DNA from: Patiria pectinifera
Lineage: Eukaryota > Echinodermata > Asteroidea > Valvatida > Asterinidae
NCBI GenBank assembly: GCA_029964075.1
Contig: CM057142.1
Location: 26,910,392-26,974,391 of the forward strand
Reading direction: 5' to 3'
Length of the DNA stretch: 64,000 bases
In this document: positions 1 to 12,597 of the stretch, piece by piece
Numbering within the stretch: the stretch's first letter is position 1
Layout of the letters: each line of letters begins with the position of its first letter
The notes under the pieces: model-generated
The model's input: only the letters and a program-made list of their open reading frames with translations
The model's database searches: none
What the model was told of the DNA's origin: nothing
Translations under genes and position numbers: made by a program

Positions 1-280
1 CAAATATTGGCGGACAAGTGTAATAACGTGATGTATTTTTTTGGCGTTTTTGAAATAATAATCACTGCCAAAATGTGTCCTTTTTAGAACATCATAATAC
101 GTGTACATGTACATGACCAAAATGTGCGTCAACTCTTGATACAGCGCGCGCTGTATATGTGTAGAACCTTCGTATCATACGCGCCCATCTTCGTGAGACC
201 GGGGGCGAATTGGTCAGTAAGCAAAGTCTACTGTGTGACTGGTGTATGGATGCACTATCCAGTATGTATAGAGATCAGTG
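1..280 (+). mobile_element. hAT-type MITE, right part only (cut by the window edge), same family as 8385-8871
   Basis: From about base 30 to 280 this matches the right part of the element at 8385-8871 in the same orientation. Shared stretches include AATAATAATCACT, AAATGTGTCCT, GACCAAAATG, CAACGCGCGCTG-like sequence, GACCGGGGGCGAATTGGTCA and the terminal GAGATCAGTG ending at 280. The left part lies outside the window. Confidence 0.75.
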
Positions 281-614
281 GTTTACACACACAACCATAT
301 TGGGTTGGTCTTTGACCATGCTAGACAGAGGTCGAAAGGGTATTGAGCTCTAAGCATTCTAGCCCTTTCAGACTTCTTGTCCAGGCCCGGGACAATAGCC
401 CAATAAAAATACATCCCAGGCAAGTGCAGGCTGATATTATGAATTGCCCCAAATATGGCTGGTTGTGTAATATTCCTGATAAAAGGATATTTTTAGACAA
501 GGTCAGTGGGTATTCAGGTACAGGTACTATACCACACGGTGAAATCTGCGTACTTAAACTTTGTAAAGTTGTTGTCAATGTCATCAGTAGACCATATCAA
601 CTCTTTGGGCCATA
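281..614. other. Unassigned non-coding sequence between two hAT elements
   Basis: I see no gene, RNA or repeat here. The overlapping short ORFs on both strands have no recognisable motif. It is probably BCL11 intron or upstream DNA. Confidence 0.5.
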
Positions 615-622
615 TCTCACAG

Positions 623-2035
623 CAGGGTTCTAGCCAGGGTGAAATTATAGCGTAGGGGTAATTTTGGTTCGACGTCTAATGCGAGCGCGTAGCGCGAAGC
701 CCTTACGGCTTTTGGACTCCAGATGCTCTGTGGTGCAATCTAAGGTGATTCCCTGCCACTTTCCCCTGATTTTTTTTTAGCAGAAGTGTTTAAAATTATA
801 AGAAATTTTGTTTGACTTGTTTCAATGATTGATACTCTTGCTCCTGTAAAGTTTCTTCTGTTTTCATATTTTAGATTATGTTTACAATGTATAAATTGTT
901 CCAAGATCGATTCTTTCTGATGTTTAACCATTTTTAGTAGTTCCTCAATGTTTTATACAAAATTGGGATTTCAAATCGCATGAACATTTCATATTTGGAG
1001 GTCACAGACAGAAAACGTCGTCGTCAATTGCAATTTCAAATGAATTCAATATGCTATAACACAATGTGAAGGAGAAATCTAATTTTTGTTATGTTAAAAA
1101 ATATAATTGTAGATAATGACGATGAGAAATAATCACCGGGAATTGCTTCCTATCCCGGCCGCGGCCGGCCCCGGCCGGCCCGGCGTGCGGGCATGGGCCA
1201 GCCCACACACCGGCTACGCCGGCGAACTACGCGACCAAATTTTCCCTCAGCATTTGAGAAAGCTTACGCATTCGTGGAGCGCTAAAAAACTTGCTTTGTT
1301 GCAATACTTGCTGATTGGTTTTGTCCTAAGAACAAACAGATCCGTTTTTACTACCAAACTTATTGAACTGTTATTATCAGCAACGAGAAGTGTAGTCAAA
1401 AACCCAAATTTTCGACAGCGACATTCTTCGAGAAGAATTCTTCACTTGCGGCCATCTTTGAGGATGGATCCATTGATATCGTAGGGGTGCTTAACCTTTC
1501 TTTGGACATCGTTTCTCGAATAAATTCTTTACGAAAATTATGTTTTCGACGTTGAAGAACTTATTTTCAAACAGTAACATGTTTCGGACTTGATAAAAAG
1601 TATTGTTTATAATTTAATAACAGTTGAAATGCTTGTAAATATTGACCTTAGGAAAGCACACCCGATACCGCAAAATGGTGTGGTCCACAGAGCGCTCTGT
1701 ACGTGACATGTTGGTGACACGTCCGTCCGTACGGAGCGCTGTATCTACGCAGCACAAAACAGCACGTGCTTACTGCTTTCATAGCGAATGCGTCTGGCGC
1801 AGCATCACGGTAGGGGTATCGTACGGGGTACGTGCGGTGGGATCGTTGTTTACTTTTTGCTGTGTCGTACGGCCAGTGCGCAATGCTCAAAGTCGCTGCG
1901 CTTGTATACGAACAAACGGCAGATATTTTATTTTCGCAACCAAAATTTATAGCGTAGCGGCGCGATTTAAGCGTAGCGCTTATTTCCGAAAGCGTAGCGG
2001 GTGCTAGCGCTATTTGATACCTGGCTAGAACACTG
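623..2035. mobile_element. Non-autonomous hAT-superfamily DNA transposon, 1.4 kb, with exact 8-bp target duplication
   Basis: The ends are inverted repeats: left CAGGGTTCTAGCCAGG, right complement CAGTGTTCTAGCCAGG (15 of 16 match). The copy is flanked on both sides by TCTCACAG (615-622 and 2036-2043), an exact 8-bp target duplication of the size hAT transposases make. The interior has a very GC-rich block (1157-1235, runs of CCGGCC) and repeated AGCGTAGCG motifs near the right end. No ORF resembles a hAT transposase, so it would need a helper. A related internal stretch recurs near 41092-41210. Confidence 0.88.
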
Positions 2036-2149
2036 TCTCACAGCGCAAAACAGTCTTTTGGTCCTGACAATTGTCTGTACAATGTCCATGTACCGCTTTC
2101 ACCAATCACATGCAGTTTTCTGTCTGTAGAGGTGTTGAATTGCAAGAAA

Positions 2150-2206
2150 GGGTAGGGGGGGGGGCTGAGGCTGTGCCCCCTCCGCACCCCCCTGGATCTG
2201 CCACTG
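2150..2206. mobile_element. End fragment of a G-rich hAT-type element
   Basis: A poly-G stretch is followed by CCTGGATCTGCCACTG (2191-2206), nearly the same as the right end of the element at 33882-34096 (CTAGATCTGCCACTG). No partner end is visible upstream, so it is a truncated relic. Confidence 0.45.
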
Positions 2207-3861
2207 AAGTGATGGGCTCACTTTTTGACCCCAAGCTGTTTTTTTCTAGTTAACTTGTGGAATCTTGGAGAGTAGGGGGGGGTGCTTGATTTTTAACAGG
2301 GCTATGATTACGCATACATGCTTACAATATAACCTTCTGGTCAAGAGATTTTCTAAATTTTAAATGACCCTAAATTTAAAAAAGGGCTCTCCTCTTTTGT
2401 TAAATTTGTAGTCAAACCCTGATTTCCATACAAAGAAAAAAAACCCAAATATTTTGTCAGTGGTTGTCATGTAGTGGATCTCATAAAGACTGTAGCAAAC
2501 CAGTTACGTCTTGCCATAACAAAATCCAATGTTTTTATTGACTTAATTTCACCTGAAGTACCGGTAAGGCTTTTAGCACAAACTATCAATATTTTAGACG
2601 GCTACTTGAATTGGTAACGGAACTTATTTCAACTTTCTAAAGACTACAAGTGAAATCATGCATTTGTTGCCGTGTCGCACCCATGTTGCACCGTGTGAAC
2701 TGCTGGATGCAGCTCTGTTGAACAATGAGGCTGGCGAGATGCTTTTCTGCAGAAGTGAAGCGGTCTGAGGTGTTGTGTCATTTCAATGGCGGGATTGACA
2801 CTTGACCCAGCCCCAGACAAGTCTGTCTCAGTCTGAAGGATTTGGGTTTTTTTCCCTTTCTCTATTTCTTTTAAATGGACTTCCTGTTGGCGACGGGCCT
2901 GTTGTCCAAAAACAATGTATGTACTGTAGTAATATCAGCATGTATAGTGCATTCATGATAAATTGGGAGTCATGGTCTGTTGCTTCAGTAGTTTGCCATT
3001 ATTCAACCCTAGACCATTTTTTACGTAGCTTCAAAGCCTGAGGGTTTTTCATTCCAGTCTCCCACACATTTCGAGAGTGGGTCCAGCTTGGCAGACCACA
3101 CTGTTGCCAGTCCAGCAACTTTGTGCAACAAATGTCAGCCGCACCCTGGAATGACATATTGCATATAGTGCATAGCCCATTCACATGTTGCGTATTTGGT
3201 TTTTGCATGTGAAATGCGTAATTTCATGGTGCACCCAGCATGCAACATTCATACATGTGCGTGCAACTGACAAAATGTTAATACGTGTACTTTAAAATTA
3301 ATTGTTCAATTAAAAATCAACACAATTTGCAATTAATGTTGAGCCATTTCAATTGGCTCATCATCTCCAGCAGGGGCCATTTTGGACACATGCATTGGCT
3401 CGCCAAAAAAACCAGTTACTGAACTTGGCAACTTCTGAACTTTATACACAGCTTAATCAGCGTCTGTGATGATTTTTTTGTGTTCAATGTAGTTGATTAA
3501 TGTTAATTAATGAGTACCTTCAAATAAGGATGTCTACATGATATTGTTGCAAAAGTTCTTGCCATTATCCAAGCATAAATGTTAGTCTTCACTAAGTGGA
3601 TCTGGTACCCCATTATTGCCATGCATTTTGAATCCACATTTGGGGTATTCAACTTTCGTTCAGTGGCATCCCACTCTTTTTCTATGCTCCCACAACCACA
3701 TCTAATGTGCCCTGAGATGCAAAAAAGTCAAATTTCTTCACTAACTTAGAATTTAACTTTGAGTTCTAAATGTTGATAAATTGGTCATTAGACAATTTAT
3801 CCAATGGCTGACCATAAATTAACTCTCTAATGAGTTGAGTGACTGAGAGATGCAGTTTGAA
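2207..3861. other. Non-coding sequence without recognised genes
   Basis: AT-rich with small ORFs on both strands, none recognisable. A TACCGGTA-like word occurs near 2560. No tRNA, no clear repeats and no splice-bounded exon seen. Confidence 0.5.
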
Positions 3862-3869
3862 TGGTTTCT

Positions 3870-4295
3870 ATAGGGCTGTCCATTTTCGAATAATTTAGTA
3901 TTCGATTACTCGAAACTGCATTTGACTGAATATTCGGATATTCGAAACTGCAACTGTGTTGCCGCACCGATCAAAAGTTGCATGCAGAGCGCGCCGGTTA
4001 AAATTGCGTGCGGCAATCGATACAGGCCGCTGAGGTATTTTGCATTGTATTTTATAACTGTCAAGGAATTGAACCTAAGAATGGAAACAACGAACTGCCG
4101 TCGACAAAAAAGTTAACATCGACAAGAAAGTGGCATCTGACAATAAAGCGTCGCAACTTTATGATAAAATAACATCACAGTCATGTGTGTACATGCAAAT
4201 TTTGTTTTTTGTTTTTTTGAATATTCATACAGGCAAAAAGCTATTTGAATATTCGGTTGATATTCGAATATTCGGTATATTCGGGACAGCCCTAT
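3870..4295. mobile_element. hAT-like MITE, 426 bp, with TATTCGAATATTCG-rich ends
   Basis: The inverted ends share ATAGGGCTGTCC (3870-3881) and GGACAGCCCTAT (4284-4295). Both subterminal regions carry repeated TATTCG/CGAATA words, probable transposase-binding repeats. Flanks are TGGTTTCT (3862-3869) and TGGTTTCA (4296-4303), an 8-bp duplication with one mismatch. No transposase is present. Confidence 0.75.
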
Positions 4296-4303
4296 TGGTT
4301 TCA

Positions 4304-7300
4304 TTAATTGCACATGTTCATATTTAAGACAAAATATCATTTATCCTTACTTGTGTAGGTTCTAAGACAGTATCCTGAAAAATAGAATATTTCCCTATTT
4401 TGGTTAATTGTTCATGAACTTTTCCGAATATGGACTGAAATTTAATTTCTGACCAATCAGAACCCTCTTTACAAAAGCTGACCCAGAATTGACCTCCCAC
4501 CAAATACATGTAAATAAACTGGCAGTGCGCTGTATGTGCCATCCTGAAAAGTGCTGTCCTATTGGCTAACAAAGTTGACCCAATAATTGTGGACCTGAAA
4601 TTCAGTGCGTAGGAAAATGTCACAAAGTCTACGAAGATAATCTGATTGGCTGACGATGAGTTAAGCACCATCAATATATCGATATTACTAGATTATTTGA
4701 TATTATTTTGATATCGATAACAGCGACAGCAATTTTTTAATCATATCAAATCGAAATGTCCCATATTGAGGAATATATCGAAAATATCAAAAATGCATAG
4801 ATTATCGTCAAAACAAATCTCCCAATTTGGTCTTTTAGATTTACTTTGTGCTTATCATTTGCTGTATAATGAAATAAAACTCAGTGGCAACTTGTGCTTG
4901 TGACTCAAAATAAAAACATTGCGAAATGCCAAGCGGTGTCACTTTGTGCTCTGCGTTGGCTGGGGTTTGCGGTCTCCCCCAATGTAAAACTTCATGGAAA
5001 AAAAAACGCCCGTTCTGGACAAACTCTCGTTGCTGAGATGTGTTTTAAAAAGTTCAAGCAATATGCTCCAGAGAAAGACATGGAAAATTGGGACTTAAGA
5101 TTGTGTTTTTTTTTTTTTTATCAATCAAAGTGTTATATCTGTATTATTGGATTTCTGATAGATTATTGAAAATTGTGAAATCGACGGTGCTTACATATTG
5201 TACGATGAGTGTCAAAATGGTTTTGCTTCAAAATGCTGTATTACTAGAAGTGACACATTTTCCCCAGCCAGCATTGGACCCATTGTGACTGAGGAGCGCT
5301 CAAGAGTGAATAGTTTTTGGGGTTCCACGAACTGAAAAACTTGCCAACCCAATCTAGCCAACTTTTGTGCACTTTTACTTCTGTGCATACACGTAAGTGG
5401 CTCGGCTGACTTCCTTGGAAAGTGACTAATCCTGTCATAACTAGAATTTCTAGGAAATCTCATGTGCCAAACAGGCAGTGACATGGATTTCTATTTTTGA
5501 AATTACAGAGCTAGAATTGGGAATTTGTATAAAACTACATCTACTTCCAAACACAGACATTCTAATGGGAAAAAAATCAGAAAAATGTTCAGGGTGTATC
5601 CTTTGACTGACCTTTGACAGAGATTTTGGAAGGGTTAAAGTGTTTTAGGCCTAAAGTGTTTCCAGTCAGTTGAGTTCAGTCAGTATGCATTTAGCAACTT
5701 ATTTTATATTTTATGAAAAATAAAATCACAAAAGGTAAAATGAGAAACATTTTCTCCAATACATACAGATTTGAAAATTTGAGTTTTGAAAATTATAATG
5801 CATTTTGTCTGACATTTGTGCAATCAACTTAAAATGCTGAGAATGTGCTTTGCAGACATACCTGGTACATCGATAAACTCGAACACCACCAGACAAGTTT
5901 TGATCAGAATAGAAGCCCATTATTGAAATGAACGTTTCTGCTTCTGGAGGAATAAAAAAAAAACGTAGCCAACTGGTGTTATAATACTATGTACCGTACA
6001 TGCTGTCTTGGCGGAGAGTAGTACGTTGACCCAGGTAGTATAAACATGTAGGCCCATGGATGCAGCTTGTTGTTGGGCTTCAACAACAAATCATACATGT
6101 AGATTCAGTTGTCATTTCTAAATTAAATGCTTCTTTTTAGTCTGAGCTCATGATTATTTAAAAATGTATTCTTTTACAAGGTGTTCCATGCAAATGTATG
6201 TAAATTGACAATTATTATTATTATTATTATTTTTTTTACTATTAGCTACATGTAGTTTGTTAATTGCATATTTGTAGAGTGTGTTTTCCCAGGCATGCAT
6301 ATAAATTATTCAAAGATGTCAATTTCTTACAAGGAGAAGACTGATAATCTGAGGTCAGAATTTAACATTCAACATTTTGATCTTTTTGTTCATTTTGCTT
6401 CATCATACTAGCCTTTATTTGTGGATAGGGATTATTTTGAAATGTGATGAATTAAATGCAAACTACAAGTAAACCAAAAAGATACATACATGTAAACTAA
6501 ACAAAATGTCAGTGTATTTTGGAAATTATATACACGGCATGTTTGTGTTGTGTCTGGGTCCTGACCGACTCATGCATAGCCAAGTTCATGCTCAAGTGCT
6601 TACTGGATAATAAAACACGCAGCCGGGCCCACAGCACATGCATGTTGGGAATTGGTCGTTTGTGCTGGTCATGCCAGTTGTACTAACGCAGTGGGAGACA
6701 GACAAGAGCCCTAGGTTAAAGGGGTCGCGCGGTAATTGTACACGGACCGGCTGGCTCGCTTGGCTGGCTGGCTGGCAGTGTCTGGCCAGTCGGGGCTGAG
6801 CTAAGCACATTATTGTCTGTCTATTCACACACACAACACACACAACACGGGCTAGTTGATAACACGTTGTGACCTGTCGTCGGTGCATGGGGCCACGCCA
6901 TGTACAGTATATCAAAAGGGCAAAGGGGAAACTGTTCTCACGACGCCGAACATACGTCCATGGCCGCGCCATGTTGTCCGTGACACACACTCATTCGGGA
7001 AGACTGACTAGCCCCCTGCGTCTCTTAACATCAGAACATGGTCATAATTCTTACATACCGAAGACAAGCTTGGATGTATGAATAAGGTTTCCGAAGGGTG
7101 ATTGCGAACCCATTTTTTTAGGAAGAGGGGGAGAGGTGAAAACCTGAAAATATCGGGCTGTAGTCCAGTTTGAAAAATACCCATCGTTGGTCTATGCCGT
7201 TATTAGTGAGCAGTGTAGGCTACCCAACCTTATTCACAAACCAAAAAGGTCCAGTTAAACATGTTAATAGAAAGTAGTTGCAATCAAATCTATCCCGGAC

Positions 7301-8376
7301 ATTGATAACAAATACCATTGAAACACCTGGTGATCTGTAGCAGGTAGTGTAGATAGGGATTCGCTCTTAACAAAAACAGGAACGTTTCAATATCCTTGGT
7401 TTTAGATGTGATCTCATTTCACCCTAAAAAGTCATTTGATGAAAACGCCATGTACCGCTTTTTACCAGCTGCGGTATGCAAATGAGTTGACACGCATTAT
7501 CATTTGAACCTTTGGCAGCACTAGAATACGCCCGACGGTCGTTTTTTTTTTTCCCGAGTCTTTTCAGCACGCAGGCAATCTGGACACAGGTTATTGCACA
7601 CACTCAAAACACATGACCACTAGCTGCGCTTGGCTGTTGGTTGGGGCGGGCAGGCACATATTGCACATTGCACAAAGTAGAGTACATGACCCTGTCTGTT
7701 GACATTGACTGTGATATTGAGGGTCCGGCTCAGAAAATTGGAGGGTTTATAGAATGGGTGAATCACTAACTAACCTGAGTCATAATGGCCAGTGTCTGTG
7801 TAAGGGTCACTTGCATCTGATACATGCACGCTCATTGCTAGGTCACAGTCATTAGATGGTCATTATTACCTGCACACTGTATCGTTACTTTTCCTATAGA
7901 TCAATTAGGCGGGACTTTCTGTTCGAAAGGTAGTAGGACATGTATAATTTTCTGTCCATTAAAGCTGTATGGGTCACACAGATTTATTGTAGGATTATTA
8001 GATTGTGGAACAAGTAGGCCCTAAGTGCTCATTGCAAAAAAAACCCTGTTTGGAGCCAACCCAATGAACTCCATGCACAAGTGCCCCCTCAACGGTTGCA
8101 AATGAAGAGTTGGGGGAGACCCTGGGATGGACATTTGAACGCATTTCCGTCGGCACCTGATGCTCACGTGAAGACGCAACAGGTTTGTGCACACACAGAA
8201 TAAAAGAAGTCTGCTTACTTCGCGCCGAACCACTGCGCTCAAGCGGTGTGGCACTGGAGCTTTCAAAAGTGGTCAAAAAGTGCCTTCTTCATTTCATAAA
8301 CCCACCCCTATGAGAGTAGACTTTGAACACCAGGTTCACAGTGTCTGTAGTTGAGTCCATCACAAGTCCATCGCAC
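4304..8376. other. Non-coding sequence; contains a possible cis-regulatory block
   Basis: No coding exon recognised. 4450-4660 has three CCAAT/ATTGG motifs. 6212-6232 is an (ATT)n run and 6749-6779 a (TGGC)-type run. About 6540-7060 and 7440-7700 are richer in GC and complexity than their surroundings and contain an octamer-like ATGCAAAT (about 7477) and E-boxes. 7998-8280 belongs to a dispersed repeat that recurs near 33000. Confidence 0.45.
7998..8280 (-). repeat. Dispersed repeat, related in opposite orientation to about 32960-33180
   Basis: The reverse complement of 8085-8145 (ATCCCAGGGTCTCCCCCAAC, then CTCTTCATTTGC, then CAACGGTTGAGGGGG-like sequence) aligns with 33085-33150 (ACCTGGTCTCCCCCAACTC, CTTCACTGGCCGTTGAAGG). 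Both copies have open frames, but the translations match no protein family I know. The class of the element is unknown. Confidence 0.5.
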
Positions 8377-8384
8377 GTCCGGCC

Positions 8385-8871
8385 CACTGTATAAAGACTG
8401 GATAGCGGATAAAGAGCCATACAGTGAATGAATTTGACGCCATATTGGTGAGACCGGTGAGACCGGCTGGTGATCTACAAAGGACAAGTTGCCGTCTTTA
8501 TAGACAGCATGATTTCTTTTGTAACATCGCGGTTCACTTGACTTATACTTTTACCACCACCACTGACCAAGGTTTACTATTTTTCTAATGTCATGGTTTA
8601 CTTTTTTAATGCCGCAGTTCACTTTTTCAGCATTTTGGAAATAATAATCACTACGGAAATGTGTCCTATTTACAACATAACAATATGTGTACGTGACCAA
8701 AATGCACGTCAACTGTTGATACAACGCGCGCTGAATATACGCGTAGAACATTCGTATTACGGTATACGCGGCCATCTTCGTAAGACCGGGGGCGAATTGG
8801 TCAATATGCAAAGTCTAATGTGTGACTGGTGTATGGATATCCGCTATCCAGTCTTTATATAGAGATCAGTG
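8385..8871. mobile_element. Non-autonomous hAT-type MITE, 487 bp, with exact 8-bp target duplication
   Basis: Terminal inverted repeats begin CACTG and share TATAAAGACTGGATAGCGGATA; the right copy carries about 8 extra bases after CACTG. GTCCGGCC flanks both sides (8377-8384 and 8872-8879), an exact 8-bp target duplication diagnostic of hAT insertion. There is no coding capacity. A second copy occupies the start of the window. Confidence 0.88.
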
Positions 8872-8879
8872 GTCCGGCC

Positions 8880-9600
8880 ACAAGTCAGTTCATAAGTGAC
8901 GTCACAGTGTACAAGAACCGGTATATTGTACATGTATGCGTAAGAACAAAGGTCTGCTTTTGTCACAGTTCATTTGAACCTAGCTAATTCCTATTTGACT
9001 TGGGACCAGATGACTTGTGAAGAGCTTGTGAATACTTGTGAGGACTTGTTTGAGTCCGGATGGAATCATACAACGCCTCGTGTTAAATCCACCAGAATTC
9101 CCCATTAGCATTGTGGGAATTGAACCGTGCCGAGCTATTAATGTTCTCCTCTGATCAAGAAGATGCCACATTTATGTTTCCCCATGTTGCAGATCGATGC
9201 ATTCAGGCAGGTTTTACTTTCCTTTGCTGTTGTAGCACATTCCACATTAATGCTTCCTTGGATATCATTGTGTAATGGAGAGTGCAGTGACTGTTGCGAG
9301 GCTTTCATGTCCAACTAATGAGCCACTTTGCAAATTGCACCATTGAGGATCGTGATCAGACCTCAACGTTGCTCAAACCTCCCATCAAGTAATGACGGGT
9401 GACGTTGACTATTAGCAACCCCTCAGTAGCAAATTACACCTAGACCCAGTACCTCAGTCAGATAGTGGTTGCCCAGAAGCCACCCATTATACACCCATTT
9501 CCATCTGCTGTAACCCAGTTCCACTTTATACCCCATGCACTCCAAACCCAGCCCTCTTTGCCCATCTCGCCCAGGGGAACATTCCGCATGGCTTAATCAA
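8880..9600. other. Non-coding sequence with loose GACTTGTGA-type repeats
   Basis: 8998-9055 carries several near-copies of GACTTGTGA/ACTTGTGAGG, like the 'GACTCGAGT' low-complexity tracts at 23470-23600 and 37170-37230. No gene seen. Confidence 0.4.
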
Positions 9601-9897
9601 CTAATGATAACAATAATTTATACATTTATATTGTGCAAATTCCATAAGGATATGATCAAAATACACACAATTATTATCCCTGTTCATCAGGAATGAGACC
9701 CTGCAGCAGCTCCAGATCCGTGCAATAAGGTCTCTACCTCCCTAGGTACGGTACCCATTTATACTCTTGGGTGGAGAGAAGCAATCGTAGTAAATTGCCT
9801 TGCCCAAGGTTACACAAGCCCATGTTCCCTGTCAGGGTTCGAGCCCATGTACCACGGCACACAAGTTGAACACCATAACCATTGGACCACAGTACCC
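9601..9897 (-). repeat. tRNA-derived SINE, minus strand
   Basis: Read on the minus strand it begins with a tRNA-like head: an A-box-like GTGGTCCAATGGTTA and a B-box-like GGCTCGAACCC. The body follows (TGGGCAAGGCAATTTAC, CTCTCCACCCAAGAGTATAAATGGGTACCG), and it ends in an ATTATTGTTATCATTA-type tail. The central body is shared with the element at 55566-55795, and the tail resembles 60213-60298. It is a polymerase III-type retroposon with no coding capacity. Confidence 0.75.
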
Positions 9898-11423
9898 CTC
9901 CCCCCCCCCCAGCTCTTGCCCCAAAGCCACTCCTCATCAGTACACCCATTTCCAATTGTGTTCAAATCCACCTACCGGTACATGTACCGGGTAGGGCATA
10001 CTCTTACATCCCAGTTGTATGCAGTTACCCATAATTAGCCACCCAAACCCCATTCCTGTGTGCTGTCACCCAGTTCCATTCATCCCATAGCACCTAAAAC
10101 CAAGCTGTTGCTTGTGCTTTTTGTCCATAGATCTTTATGTACCGTAAGCTACTTCATGCCCTTAATCACTTATCTGTTGCCCATCACGTACATTTGTGTG
10201 TACGCCCATCCACACCTTCTCAGTCCCTCTGCTGTAATATGAACCCAACCATGAATAATAATTCATCATAACAATAAAAGTAATGATCAGAGGTCAAATA
10301 CCGTAAGCTCTCCTGAAGATAATCAGAGAATAGACGCTTTGACTCCTTCAGCTTGGACACACCATGTGCATGTGCGTAAGACAATGAACTTAAGGCACAA
10401 TTCTGTGACGTCATTTTCATGGATGCTGGAAGCAGTGGTACGTGTACATCACATTTAACTGCCTTATCTCTATCTTTCTGAATGGAGTCAATACTGATCA
10501 AATATTAAGTGTTAACTGGTGAGTTTTTTCCTCCAAAAAAACACAAACAACCCCCCCCCCCAAAAAAAACCCCACCTTTTAAGAGATGTCCTTCAGTGAT
10601 GCTACTCCTAATATTTCAATTTTTTTTTTCATCACCATGTAAAGTTTCAGATCTAATTACACAAGTTCTTCAGTAAAACTGATCATATTTTACTACATGT
10701 AACTGATCCAAAGAATAATCTTACAAATTTCTGTTTACAACATCAAATAGTCTGCAAGTTATCACTGAAATAGATGGGTTCTGATGAGTGGCTTAAACAA
10801 TTACCGGTACATAGGCCTATACTCTGCATTAATTAGTTACATGTACTGTACATTACTTTTGTATGACATCTGCTGCAAGGTTTTTGGAACATACCAAATT
10901 CAGCATCCATAGAATTCAAGGTTGACAGTTTTGGCAAAAGATCCACTTAATCTTGTCAGAAGCAATCTCATGATTTTTTTTTCTTTTTTTGGTTTGTTGG
11001 CTGGGTGTATCATTGAATGATTGGTTGAAAACTGGTACATGTGGCTGCATTTATTTTATTTTTTGGCTAGTTGTTTGTTGATTTGTCGGTTTGTCAATCT
11101 GTTGGTTGATTTGTTAGAAGGTTGGTTCATTTACCAGCTCTTTGTAGTTGATTTACTTTTGTGTGTAACAATTTGTTTGACATTTTGTAGTGATTATGTT
11201 AACTCGGGGATGAACTGGGGACCGGTACAGTACATGCGTAAAGCGTGTCTGAATTGTGACTTGAGTCAAGTAGAGTAATTTACCGGTAACTCAACAAAAT
11301 ACATTGATCGAGCCACAAAGTTTGCTCTGCCTAGTCACATTCTCGCTTGAGAGATTGAGTCGGTGAGTTTTTAACGCTACCTTTGAATTACATACTGATG
11401 ATGATACAAGGTAGGAGTCAAGG
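9898..11423. other. Non-coding sequence without recognised genes
   Basis: Contains a C-rich run (10550), several ACCGGTAC/TACATGTAC words (9973-9992, 10803, 11221, 11281) and a TTGGTTGATTTG-rich stretch (11050-11150). ORFs are short and unrecognisable. Confidence 0.45.
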
Positions 11424-12127
11424 ATATCGACGATGTTTTCACGAAGTGACAAAAACCTGCAAAATCGAAAAATTTTCGATTTTGAGTTTTGCCGGCCAAT
11501 TTATTGCACTTGACAAAAAGAAGAATTTGGCCAAGTTTCAAAGCGAAATTTGTTTACTTTTGTAGTTATCGTAAACAAACATTTGACAAAATGCCTGATA
11601 TCCGTGTTTTTCTGTTTTCACGAAGTGACACAAACTTACCTCATTAGCAGGGCCAGAGGAATAATGCATTTCTCTACACACGCGTTAGGATGGGAGTGGA
11701 CGCGCACGCTGTGAACGATGTTGATAAAGAACAGACGTGCGCGCACTGCAGTGAAGTCAGACGCGCAAATGTAACAATATCTTAGAACGTTTTATGTTTT
11801 CACGAAAAGACGAAGAGTGTGTACAACTTCATGGGACAAAAAAGTGAGGCCTCTTTGTTTTGGTGTTTTCACGAAGTGACAAAAACCTTAACTGATCTTT
11901 ATTAATGAATTACAGTTTAATTAAGAGAGACTTCTAAAAAACAACTTTGAATTAGCAAAGAACAAAGCATACTTTACTTGACAATGCAAGAATTATCTAA
12001 ATCCATAACTAAAAACTAGTAGAAAAGGTGTTTTGAAAAAATGATTAACTTCAAAGGCGATTATCTCGGAATGACCTTTTTGCATGATATTGAGGTTTTT
12101 GTCAATTCGTGAAAACACCGTCGATAT
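11424..12127. mobile_element. TIR element with iterated TGTTTTCACGAAGTGAC motifs, about 700 bp
   Basis: The ends are inverted: ATATCGACGATGTTTTCACG on the left, complement ATATCGACGGTGTTTTCACG on the right, extending through AAGTGACAAAAACCT (left) and AATTGACAAAAACCT (right). The same motif recurs inside at 11612-11637, 11795-11811 and 11862-11889 on the + strand. Its core TCAC-GAA-GTGA is an interrupted palindrome, suggesting a binding site for a transposase or host factor. The ends contain TA, compatible with a TA target, but the target duplication is ambiguous. No transposase ORF. Confidence 0.65.
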
Positions 12128-12589
12128 GACGTGTATATTTGCATCTGTGCCTTGCCGGCATAAGCCCGCTTGCAACCTGACATGAAGTTGAAACTTGTAA
12201 ATAGTCGCCTCAATTATTGTCTTGTGTTTGAAGGACTCGTTTTTTTTTTATGATCGTTTGATTCCAGTGAAGTCTATTCCAAAGAGACTTTCACCTTCCC
12301 TCTACAGAAAATGTCCCCCCCTCCTTAGGGCTCCCCTGTGAATTTGGACCTCACCTTTACCGTTGCAATGTATGTATTTTTGGAGGTACATTGTACATGT
12401 ACGGTATTTAAGTTGAGTCATTTGTTTGCATGGTTTGAGTTGAGTCCAGTCATTTGCCCGTATGCCTGGAATGGAGTCGACTGGAGTTGCTTCTTACCAC
12501 TTGTTTCAAGTCTAAGACTCACGTCATTGTGCTGACTTGCAGTTTATAATTATTTCAAACTTATCTTAAGCTTTAATATTTTGTACGTT
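12128..12589. other. Non-coding sequence with GAGTCC/GAGTTGAGTC-type low complexity
   Basis: 12405-12530 holds several degenerate TTGAGTC/GAGTCCAGTC words. Nothing coding recognised. Confidence 0.4.
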
Positions 12590-12597
12590 AATGTTAG

